From positions 1 to 61,680 of the forward strand of contig JACQAG010000080.1 in assembly GCA_016195085.1 (NCBI GenBank): a stretch of DNA of 61,680 nt, read 5' to 3'. The notes beneath the pieces were generated by a model that saw only the letters and a list, made by a program, of their open reading frames with translations, was not told the DNA's origin and did no database searches. The translations under genes and the position numbers were made by a program. Shown in pieces: positions 26,035 through 32,865 of this stretch (the stretch's first letter is position 1; each line of letters opens with the position of its first letter). This stretch comes from Pseudomonadota bacterium. GTDB taxonomy: Bacteria > Pseudomonadota > Alphaproteobacteria > SHVZ01.

Positions 26035-26643
26035 ACTCTTTGAATGATAGGGCAATTTCATCCACCGGCATCGAACCGGATGGTTCGATGCCGGTGGATA
26101 TTGCCCTAGGCACCGCTTATTTCCCGATCGCTCATCTCCGTCGAAGGCGGGGCCAGGAACGACGCCGGCTGCGCTATCTAAGTCCGTTTTCTTAAGGAGG
26201 AGTTGAACGGCGAAGGCTTTGCGATCCTTGCGTGGAGCCGTCCTTAGGCAACCAATCGCTTGTTCCGCCTGGGCAACGGCCGCTAACGCGACAGCACGGG
26301 TCACCCGATGACTCGGATCATAGTCAGCGTCATGCCGCGCTTGTTGCAAACTCACAAACGCGTCGGCGCACGAGCATATGTCCGGCGGGAAACCCAGCCC
26401 GCGAACTTGTCCGCAGGCATTTTTCGCGAACCCATGCTCAAGTGCCCGGTAGGTTTGCGCCCATGCTTTGTCCGGCCTGTCTTGACCGACACCAAGGAGC
26501 AAATCAGCGGCGTCCCGGGCCATGGCATGGAATACCGCGTAGTATGCGGTGCTCACGGCTCGCTTGAGGTCCGCTTGCTTCGGCTTCTTCTTGGTGCTTG
26601 CGTTCGCTAAGCGCTTCGCCGTGGCAATGAGATCATCATCCAC
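25987..26643 (-). CDS. HEPN-domain protein with repeat-encoded C-terminus
   Basis: A 218-residue protein from GTG 26643, whose start overlaps the stop of the upstream small gene. The helical core ADLKRAVSTAYYAVFHAMA and the segment QQARHDADYDP are typical of a HEPN subfamily; HEPN proteins are often RNases in toxin-antitoxin and defence pairs. A clear R-x4-6-H RNase motif is not seen, so activity is uncertain. The last 39 residues are encoded by two palindromic repeats (26049-26107 and 25974-26034), which probably replaced the native end. The DNA looks less GC-rich than its surroundings. An upstream ATG at 26709 would lie inside the small gene and is less likely. Confidence 0.65.
   Translation of the reverse strand: MDDDLIATAKRLANASTKKKPKQADLKRAVSTAYYAVFHAMARDAADLLLGVGQDRPDKAWAQTYRALEHGFAKNACGQVRGLGFPPDICSCADAFVSLQQARHDADYDPSHRVTRAVALAAVAQAEQAIGCLRTAPRKDRKAFAVQLLLKKTDLDSAAGVVPGPAFDGDERSGNKRCLGQYPPASNHPVRCRWMKLPYHSKSRAALSGQMKSQSDSI
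26049..26107. repeat. Palindromic repeat, family 3 (AGGGCAAT...ATTGCCCT)
   Basis: AGGGCAATTTCATCCACCGG with CATCGAA pairs with TTCGATGCCGGTGGATATTG and CCCT, loop CCGGATGG. It lies 14 bases from the family 2 palindrome and is translated as part of the HEPN protein's tail. Confidence 0.85.
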
Positions 26644-26938
26644 GCAACGCCACCACCTTCTGGCGGCTCGAGAAGTGATGACGAATGTAGGGGAATCGCA
26701 TCTCCCCAAGGTCCCATAGCCGATTTCGGAGCTTGGTCACCAAACCGGCGACAACTCTGGGATCTATGGCCCTGCCAGCCGAGCGATACTCGGCATCGAT
26801 CGCTAGAGTTGGATCGCCATCGTGATCTTCAGCGGCGGTTACCTTTACCGACTTGAGACCAAACGGCTCCATCTCCTGCCGGACGATCGTTTCGATGGCA
26901 GCGATCACATCTTCACGGACGACCTGCGCGATCATCAT
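26636..26938 (-). CDS. Small conserved-looking protein paired with HEPN gene
   Basis: A 100-residue protein of unknown function. The N-terminal helix (about 5-25) is followed by strands around KVTAAEDHDGDPTLAIDAEY and a second helical part LVTKLRNRLWDLGEMRFPYI. The acidic DHDGDP turn stands out. Start ATG 26938 or the adjacent ATG 26935; the ribosome site is weak. Its last eight bases overlap the GTG start of the HEPN gene, so the two are translationally coupled. By position and size it could be the antitoxin or the partner subunit of the HEPN protein, but it has no recognised nucleotidyltransferase motif. Confidence 0.6.
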   Translation of the reverse strand: MMIAQVVREDVIAAIETIVRQEMEPFGLKSVKVTAAEDHDGDPTLAIDAEYRSAGRAIDPRVVAGLVTKLRNRLWDLGEMRFPYIRHHFSSRQKVVALRG

Positions 26939-27017
26939 GGCACTCTAACAGTCAGTCTCTTACCGAACTAGCGATGCTAACCGCTCCAACATGTCTCCAT
27001 ACGCTTGGACGCGATGC

Positions 27018-27077
27018 CTATTCTTCGCCGAGCGGCTCGATAGCGCTTGGGAGCTGGAGCAGACCTTGGATCGCTGA
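27018..27077 (+). pseudogene. Remnant of a glnT-like 3' end
   Basis: An open stretch ends FAERLDSAWELEQTLDR-stop, close in form to the C-terminus PWELQQTVDC of the upstream glnT gene. At DNA level 27048-27078 matches 25879-25909 at 28 of 31 bases. Upstream of 27018 there is no further recognisable coding sequence, so this is a tail fragment only. Confidence 0.5.
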
Positions 27078-27078
27078 G
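27048..27078 (+). repeat. Right copy of 31-base direct repeat
   Basis: Matches the glnT 3' end at 25879-25909 with three mismatches, in the same orientation, 1169 bases apart. It forms the other boundary of the HEPN cassette. Confidence 0.75.
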
Positions 27079-27255
27079 ATCGGCTTTCGCGCGGCTTTCT
27101 TTTGGTAAACGCCTGATAAGGCTCGCAGAATTGAGGCGTAGCCGGCGCGGTGCCGGTTCGCCCGTTGCCTCGCTGGGGCGGCCTGCGTACAGTCCGGCTA
27201 GAACAAATGCCGCCAAAATCCCATCCATCCGACGGCGAATGAAGGAACCCCGGCC

Positions 27256-27678
27256 ATGCGCATCAACCGCTTCGCCTTGCTCGCGCTCCCGTTCGTCGCC
27301 CTGGCGCTGCCGGCCTTGGCGCAGACGCCGGCGCCGCCGGGGGCCACGGTGTATTTCATCGAGCCTGCGGACGGGGCCTCGGTGAAGAGCCCGGTCACGG
27401 TCAAGTTCGGCTTGAAGGGCATCGGCGTGGCGCCGGCCCTGGTGGAATGGCCCAACACCGGCCACCACCACCTCCTGGTCGACCACGACGCCGCACCCCC
27501 GGGCAAGCCCATTCCAAACGATGCGACCTCCGTGCATTTCGGCGGCGGCCAGACCGAGGCGGCGGTGACCTTGACACCGGGCACCCACACGCTCCTCCTC
27601 GAGCTCGGCGACCACCAGCACATTCCCCACAACCCGCCGGTCGTCTCCCAGAAGATCACCGTCACCGTGACGCCATAG
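27256..27678 (+). CDS. DUF4399 secreted protein
   Basis: A 140-residue exported protein. The first 22 residues form a Sec signal ending PALA-Q. The mature part is one beta-sandwich-like domain with [38 protein letters not shown] and [14 protein letters not shown], which I recognise as DUF4399. The many His residues (GHHHLL, HQHIPH) hint at metal binding but no function is known. Start ATG 27256 with AAGGAA upstream. The chemoreceptor gene follows after 16 bases, so the two may be co-transcribed. Confidence 0.85.
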   Translation: MRINRFALLALPFVALALPALAQTPAPPGATVYFIEPADGASVKSPVTVKFGLKGIGVAPALVEWPNTGHHHLLVDHDAAPPGKPIPNDATSVHFGGGQTEAAVTLTPGTHTLLLELGDHQHIPHNPPVVSQKITVTVTP

Positions 27679-27694
27679 CATCGGCGAGAGCGCC

Positions 27695-29302
27695 ATGACG
27701 GCTGCCAGCGAAGAGACGGTGCGGCGCGCGACGGAGGCCGGCGGCGAGGCGCCGGCGGTGCTCAGCGGCCGGGCTTGGCTCGACCGCTTCCATTGGACCA
27801 TCGGCCGCCGGCTGATTCTCGCCATGCTGGTCACCGTCACCTTGGGCGTGATCGCGCTGACCGCCGGCCTGGTCTCGGCCGAGCGGGAGCGGGCGCTGGC
27901 GCAGGCAGCAGAGGACTCCCGCCTCTTCCACAAGCTGATGGCAACCGAAGGGGCGGCGGCCCTGCACTTCCGCGAGCTGCCGGCGATCGAGCGCCGTCTC
28001 GCCACCTTCGTGCAGGCCTTTAGCGACACGCTGCTTCGGCTCGAGTCCTTCGATCCGGAGATGAAGCCGCTCTACACCTTCACCGCCCCCGGCGGTGCTG
28101 CGATCGATCTCAAGACCGGACTCGACGCCGAGAAGGCGCGCATGGATACAGGCAAGATTGCCGTGGTCAGGGCCGGGAATCTGGTCGAGATCGGCAGCCG
28201 TGCCGTGCTCGGCGGCGAGACGGTGGGCTATCTCATGACCGGCTGGTCCTTGGCCGGTGTCGCCCAGGCGCACGACCAGGCGGTGCGCGAGCAGTCCTAC
28301 ACCTTGAGCGCGGTCATCGCCGGCGTGGTGCTGCTGGCGGTCATCGCCACGCTTGCCTGGATGGCGCGGCGCTACGTCTCCCGGCCGATCCGCAGCATGA
28401 CAAGCGTCATGAACGAGCTCGCCGCCGGCAACCTCGCGGTCGAGGTGCCCTCCACCGGCGAGCGCGACGAGATCGGCGACATCGCGCGGGCGACGTCGGT
28501 GTTCCACAAAAACGCCATCCGCACCCAGGCCTTGGTCGAGCAGGTGACCCAGAGCGCCCGCCAGGTCGCCGGAGCTGCGAGCCAGGCCAGTTCCGCGGTG
28601 GGCCAGGTCTCCGATGGCTCCCAGACCCAGCTCGACGCGCTTCGCCAGGCCGCGGCGGCACTCAGCCAAAGCGCCCAGGCGATCTCCACCGTGGCCCAAG
28701 GCACGGTGGAGGCGAGCCAGAAGGTGAGGAACGCCGCCGATCTGGTGACCGGCAGCAACGAGCTCGTCGAGGAGATGGTGACCGGGGTCGGCGAGATCGC
28801 CAAGTCGAGCGCCCAGATCGGCAAGATCACCGATGCCATCGGTCGCATCGCCAGCCAGACCAACATGCTGGCCTTGAATGCCGCGATCGAGGCGGCGCGC
28901 GCCGGCGAGCATGGCCGCGGCTTCGCGGTGGTGGCCGAGGAGGTGCGGAAGCTCGCGGAAAATTCCGGCACGCTCGCCCAGGAGATCGCCGAGCTGACGC
29001 AGATGGCGACCAAGCAAGCCGAAGCCGGCGTGAGCTTGGCCGAGAACGTCAAGGCGGGCATGGCCAAGATCGCCGAGGCGGTGCGTACCAGCGACGCCCT
29101 CATCGGCTCGATCGCGACCGCCATGGAACAGCAGCAGCTCACCATCGGCGGCATCGACGCCAATGTCCGCGAGCTGACCCGCATCGGCCAGTCGAATGCC
29201 ACCGCCGCCGAGGAGATCACCGCCACCATGCTCGAGCTCTCCAAGCTCGCCGAGCGCACCAGGCTGCAGGCCGACCAATTCACCGGGGCGAAGGCGACGT
29301 AG
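27695..29302 (+). CDS. Methyl-accepting chemotaxis protein
   Basis: A 535-residue transmembrane receptor. The first membrane helix is at about 40-62, a periplasmic sensor domain of about 140 residues follows, and the second helix is near 208-230. A HAMP domain begins at [20 protein letters not shown], then the coiled-coil signalling domain. The highly conserved tip is [20 protein letters not shown] and [10 protein letters not shown], which bind CheA and CheW. No C-terminal CheR-tethering pentapeptide is present (it ends TGAKAT). It probably feeds the CheA encoded downstream. The sensor domain matches no ligand family that I can name. Confidence 0.93.
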   Translation: MTAASEETVRRATEAGGEAPAVLSGRAWLDRFHWTIGRRLILAMLVTVTLGVIALTAGLVSAERERALAQAAEDSRLFHKLMATEGAAALHFRELPAIERRLATFVQAFSDTLLRLESFDPEMKPLYTFTAPGGAAIDLKTGLDAEKARMDTGKIAVVRAGNLVEIGSRAVLGGETVGYLMTGWSLAGVAQAHDQAVREQSYTLSAVIAGVVLLAVIATLAWMARRYVSRPIRSMTSVMNELAAGNLAVEVPSTGERDEIGDIARATSVFHKNAIRTQALVEQVTQSARQVAGAASQASSAVGQVSDGSQTQLDALRQAAAALSQSAQAISTVAQGTVEASQKVRNAADLVTGSNELVEEMVTGVGEIAKSSAQIGKITDAIGRIASQTNMLALNAAIEAARAGEHGRGFAVVAEEVRKLAENSGTLAQEIAELTQMATKQAEAGVSLAENVKAGMAKIAEAVRTSDALIGSIATAMEQQQLTIGGIDANVRELTRIGQSNATAAEEITATMLELSKLAERTRLQADQFTGAKAT

Positions 29303-29328
29303 CGCCGGCATCGGGGATGCGTGGATGA

Positions 29329-29437
29329 TGCCCCCACCCCGACCCTCCCCCAGCCAAGCTGGGGGAGGGGGCAAGAGATGCACCTTCAGACTCCCTCCCC
29401 CATGCGTAGTGTGGGGGAGGGTTGGGGTGGGGGCATC
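29329..29437. repeat. Intergenic double-hairpin repeat, family 1
   Basis: GCCCCCACCCC, hairpin CCCTCCCCCAGCCAAGCTGG and following G run, then a second hairpin ending GGGTTGGGGTGGGGGCAT. It lies between the chemoreceptor and cheR genes. Confidence 0.85.
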
Positions 29438-29483
29438 AGATCGTCGGTCCCAGCGCCGGCGCGGAAAAGGAGCCCGATAGGGC

Positions 29484-30455
29484 ATGCTCGAGACGATCGA
29501 GGAGACCTTGCGCCAATTGCGGGTGGCGATGGAAAGCCATCGCCGCAGCCTCGCCGCCGAGGGTGCGCCGCTTCCGCCCGGCCCCTCGCCGGTGCCGTCC
29601 GGACGGCTGGCGGAGGTCTATGCCGAGATCGAGCGCACCGCCGGCGTGCATGTCTCGGCAACCGTAGCGGTCAAGCTCGAGAAGCTGTTCGTTGCGTCCG
29701 ACACGGCGGCGCTTGCCGAATGGGTCCGGCGCATCCGCCGGCCTGGACCGATGCATCCCGATCTGCAGCTCCTGATCGAGAGCCTTACCACGCACGAGAC
29801 TTTTCTCTTTCGCGACAAGGGCCAGCTCGAGCTGTTGCGGACCGACATCTTGCCGGCGCTGATCGCAAGGGCGCGGACGACCGGCGAGCGGCGTCTCCGG
29901 CTCTGGTCGGCGGGCTGCTCCAGCGGCGAGGAGGCCTACTCGCTGGCCGTGGTCGTGCTCGCTGCCCTCGCCGATGCCGGGGAGGCGATCGCCGCCAATG
30001 GGCGGGTGACGCCGCTGCCGGACTGGCGGATCGAGGTGTTGGGCACCGACATTTCCGGTCGCGCCATCGATGCCGCTACCGCCGGCGTCTACGGCACCAC
30101 CGGTCTTTCCTCGTTTCGCGCGGTTCCGCCCGAGCTGCTGCACTACTTTCCGCCGGGCGAGGCCGACGCCACGCGGCGCGTCTGCGCGGAGCTCCGGCGC
30201 ATCGTCCGCTTCCAGCGCCTCAACCTCATGGACATCGCGCCGCCGCTGGTGGAATGCGATGTCGTCGCCTGCCGCAACGTCCTCATCTATCTGACGGACG
30301 CGGCCACGCGGCATGTGCACGAGCTGGTGCATCGCGCCCTCATGCCGGGCGGCGCGCTCCTGCTGGGGCCGGCGGACTCGCTCCTGGAGCCGGCGCGCTA
30401 CCGCTCCCATGCGACCAATCGCGGCGTCATCCATTGCCGGCTGGGCTCGCCATGA
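29484..30455 (+). CDS. cheR: Chemotaxis protein methyltransferase CheR
   Basis: A 323-residue S-adenosylmethionine-dependent enzyme that methylates receptor glutamates. The N-terminal helical domain ends in ESLTTHETFLFRDKGQLELL, the CheR signature. The SAM site is LRLWSAGCSSGEEAYSLAVV, followed by VLGTDISGRAIDAATAGVYG and CDVVACRNVLIYL. An N-terminal extension of about 35 residues is non-conserved. There is no TPR tail. Start ATG 29484. Its stop overlaps the start of the triple-CheW gene. Confidence 0.93.
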   Translation: MLETIEETLRQLRVAMESHRRSLAAEGAPLPPGPSPVPSGRLAEVYAEIERTAGVHVSATVAVKLEKLFVASDTAALAEWVRRIRRPGPMHPDLQLLIESLTTHETFLFRDKGQLELLRTDILPALIARARTTGERRLRLWSAGCSSGEEAYSLAVVVLAALADAGEAIAANGRVTPLPDWRIEVLGTDISGRAIDAATAGVYGTTGLSSFRAVPPELLHYFPPGEADATRRVCAELRRIVRFQRLNLMDIAPPLVECDVVACRNVLIYLTDAATRHVHELVHRALMPGGALLLGPADSLLEPARYRSHATNRGVIHCRLGSP

Positions 30456-31783
30456 CCGGGGCCGGGCAATCCTCGGTCCTGTTCGAGGTGGGCGGGCGCA
30501 TCTATGCGGTTGCCTCCGAGCGCGTGCACGGCATCGTCGAGCCGCCGGTGGTCGCGGCCGTTCCCTTCGCGCCCGCCCATGTCGAGGGTGTGGTCGCCAT
30601 TGGCGGCACTATTCTGCCCTTGGTCGATCTCGCCTCTTGGGCGGGCGCCGCCGCGCTTCGCTCCGGAAGCGGCTGGACCACGAGCCAGGTCGTGGTCCTC
30701 GACAGCCTCGCGGGTCAGGTGGCGGTCAGGGTCACCCGGGTGGTGGCCTTCGTTCCGGAGAGCAGCTTGGGCGACCCGGCGGCACCCGCTTGGAGCGGCC
30801 GGCCGGTCATGCGCTTCGGCTACGATGCGATCGATCTCGGCCGTCGGGAGCTGCTCGAAGACGACGGGCTGCCGGACGCGGTCGGCGAAACGGCCGAGGC
30901 GGAGGCGCCGGCGGAGCGGCTGACCGAGCCCTTCGTGGTGGTCGGCGTCGGTCATGAGCGCTACGCGCTGCCGATCGGGTCGGTGCGCGAGATTGCGCCC
31001 CTTCTGGGATATGCCGGGGGGGAACTCTTTGGCATGCCGGGCGCGCCCATGCCGGTGCTGGGTCTGACCTATCTCCGGGGGGCGCCGCTGGCGGTCTTGT
31101 CGCTGGCCGTCCATCTCGGTCGTCCGGCGCGGAACGACGGCGTGCTGATCGTGCTTCTCAGAGAGAATGGCAAGTTCGCGCTGCTGGCCGACCAGGTGCT
31201 TGGCGTGCGCCGGTTCGTCGAGAGCCGGGTCCGCGCCGAGGGCTATCTCGATGACGATGATACCGTGGTGCTGCCGCTCGACGCCGCGACGCTCATCCCC
31301 GATTCCGTGCCGTGGCGCTTCCAGAGCGGCAGCGAAGCCGCCGCAATGCCGGCCGCGCAAGCGACGCCGATGCGCCAGCTCGTCACCTTCGAGGCAGCGG
31401 GCGAGACCTGCGCGCTCCCGGTCGAGGAGGTCGAGCGGGCGGTCGAGTATCGCCTACCGACGCGCGTGCCGCGGACCGGAGCGGGCATCGCCGAGGCGAT
31501 CGAGGTCGGCGGCGCGGTGGTGCCGATCATCGATCTTCGGGCACAGCTCCGGCCGACCCGGGAGGCGGGGGCGCCCGGCGCCTGCCTGGTGACCCGCATC
31601 GGCAAGAACGGCTACGCGCTCGCCATCGACCGGTTGGATCGCTTGGCCTCGGTGCCTTTGGCTGCGATCGAGACCATCATCGGCGATGACGGGCCGATCA
31701 CCGGGCTGGGCCGGCTCGCCGGACGGCCATTCTGGATGCTCTCGGCCAGGCGGCTTGTCGCCCGCGCGGGGGTCGCGCTGTGA
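30452..31783 (+). CDS. Protein of three tandem CheW-like domains
   Basis: A 443-residue scaffold. Three CheW-type beta-barrels follow one another: about 8-140 (FEVGGRIYAVASERVHGIVE...GVVAIGGTILPLVDL), about 160-290 (VVVGVGHERYALPIGSVREI...LTYLRGAPLAVLSL) and about 305-440 (FEAAGETCALPVEEVERAVE...AIEVGGAVVPIIDL). CheW normally has one such domain and links receptors to CheA. Three may cross-link the receptor array or provide docking sites of different affinity. ATG 30452 overlaps the cheR stop; its own stop overlaps the cheB start. An open frame upstream to 29321 lies in the repeat and cheR and is not coding. Confidence 0.85.
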   Translation: MTGAGQSSVLFEVGGRIYAVASERVHGIVEPPVVAAVPFAPAHVEGVVAIGGTILPLVDLASWAGAAALRSGSGWTTSQVVVLDSLAGQVAVRVTRVVAFVPESSLGDPAAPAWSGRPVMRFGYDAIDLGRRELLEDDGLPDAVGETAEAEAPAERLTEPFVVVGVGHERYALPIGSVREIAPLLGYAGGELFGMPGAPMPVLGLTYLRGAPLAVLSLAVHLGRPARNDGVLIVLLRENGKFALLADQVLGVRRFVESRVRAEGYLDDDDTVVLPLDAATLIPDSVPWRFQSGSEAAAMPAAQATPMRQLVTFEAAGETCALPVEEVERAVEYRLPTRVPRTGAGIAEAIEVGGAVVPIIDLRAQLRPTREAGAPGACLVTRIGKNGYALAIDRLDRLASVPLAAIETIIGDDGPITGLGRLAGRPFWMLSARRLVARAGVAL

Positions 31784-32862
31784 ACGCGCCCGCCTCGGCA
31801 CCGGTCATCCGCGCGCTCATCGTCGACGATTCCAGCTTCATGCGCATCGCCTTGCGCAAGATCATCGAGGCCGACGGCGACATTCGCGTCGTCGGCGAGG
31901 CGCGCAACGGCCTGGAGGCAATCAGGCTCGCCCAGGAGCTGCACCCCGACGTGGTCACCATGGATATCATGATGCCGGAGATGGACGGGATCGAAGCCAC
32001 CAAGCGCATCGTCAGCGACGTGGTGCCGCCGCCGCGCATCATCATGGTCAGCTCTTGCACCCAGGAAGGTGCGGAAGCCACCTTGAAGGCGCTGCATTCC
32101 GGCGCGGTGGATTTTCTTTCGAAGTCCTCCGCCTTCGCCGCTACCGATTTGGGCTTCCTCGACACCGAACTGCGCGATCGGCTGCGCCAATGGCGGCCGG
32201 CGCCGTCCGCATCGTCGTCTCCCGCCCGCTTCGAGCAACTAGCCGGAGCCGCGCGCACTGTGAAGGGTGGTGCCGTCGACCTGGTGGTGATCGTCGCCTC
32301 GACGGGTGGACCCCTAGCGCTGCCGGTGCTGTTGGCGGCGATGGGGAGGATCGAACCGCCGGTGGTCATCGCCCAGCACATGCCCGTGCATTTTACCCAC
32401 AGCCTGGCGAGCCACCTGGCGAAGGAGGTCGGCGTCGACGTGCGCGAAGGCAGCATGTTCACCCCGCTGCCGCCGCGCACGGTGACCATTCTGCCCGGCG
32501 GTCAGGACGGCATCGTCGCCTCCGATCGCCTGGGCGGCTTCGAGCTCCGACCCGGATCCACGACCGGCTCGGTGCATCCCTCGGGCAACCTTTTGCTGCA
32601 ATCGGCGGCCCTGGTCGCGCGCCGGCCGGTGGCGGTGGTCCTGACCGGCATGGGCAATGACGGCACCGCGGGTGCCGCCGCCTTCCGTCGCCGCGGTCTG
32701 CCAGTCCTGGCGCAGACGCCGGCGAGCTGCGTGGTCGGCGGCATGCCATCTGCCGCAATCGAAGCGAAAGTCGTGAGCGAAGTCCTGAGCCTGGAGCAGA
32801 TCGGCCAAAGGCTGACCGGTCTCGCCGCGCTCAGACGAACCGCCCAAGCAGCGGAAGAGTAA
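31780..32862 (+). CDS. cheB: Chemotaxis methylesterase/deamidase CheB
   Basis: A 360-residue response regulator. The receiver domain has acidic pair Asp16-Asp17, phospho-acceptor Asp62 (VTMDIMMP), Ser in IIMVSS and Lys in FLSKSS. The C-terminal esterase domain starts near residue 165 and holds the catalytic Ser in VASTGGP, His in IAQHMP and Asp in LTGMGNDG. It removes methyl groups from the receptor, opposing CheR. The start is GTG 31780, overlapping the previous stop (GTGA). CheA follows after three bases. Confidence 0.93.
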   Translation: MNAPASAPVIRALIVDDSSFMRIALRKIIEADGDIRVVGEARNGLEAIRLAQELHPDVVTMDIMMPEMDGIEATKRIVSDVVPPPRIIMVSSCTQEGAEATLKALHSGAVDFLSKSSAFAATDLGFLDTELRDRLRQWRPAPSASSSPARFEQLAGAARTVKGGAVDLVVIVASTGGPLALPVLLAAMGRIEPPVVIAQHMPVHFTHSLASHLAKEVGVDVREGSMFTPLPPRTVTILPGGQDGIVASDRLGGFELRPGSTTGSVHPSGNLLLQSAALVARRPVAVVLTGMGNDGTAGAAAFRRRGLPVLAQTPASCVVGGMPSAAIEAKVVSEVLSLEQIGQRLTGLAALRRTAQAAEE

Positions 32863-32865
32863 GCG

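Larger units (their letters stand above)
26939..27255. other. 317-base intergenic stretch
   Basis: It holds a remnant of a glutamine-synthetase-type 3' end (27018-27077) and no intact gene. The part from 27080 to 27255 shows no clear feature besides a weak AAGGAA ribosome site for the next gene. Confidence 0.5.

Noticed and set aside
29321-30451. Extension of the triple-CheW gene upstream over cheR
   Set aside because: It lies out of frame on a well-supported cheR gene and inside a repeat. ATG 30452 with stop overlap is the natural start.
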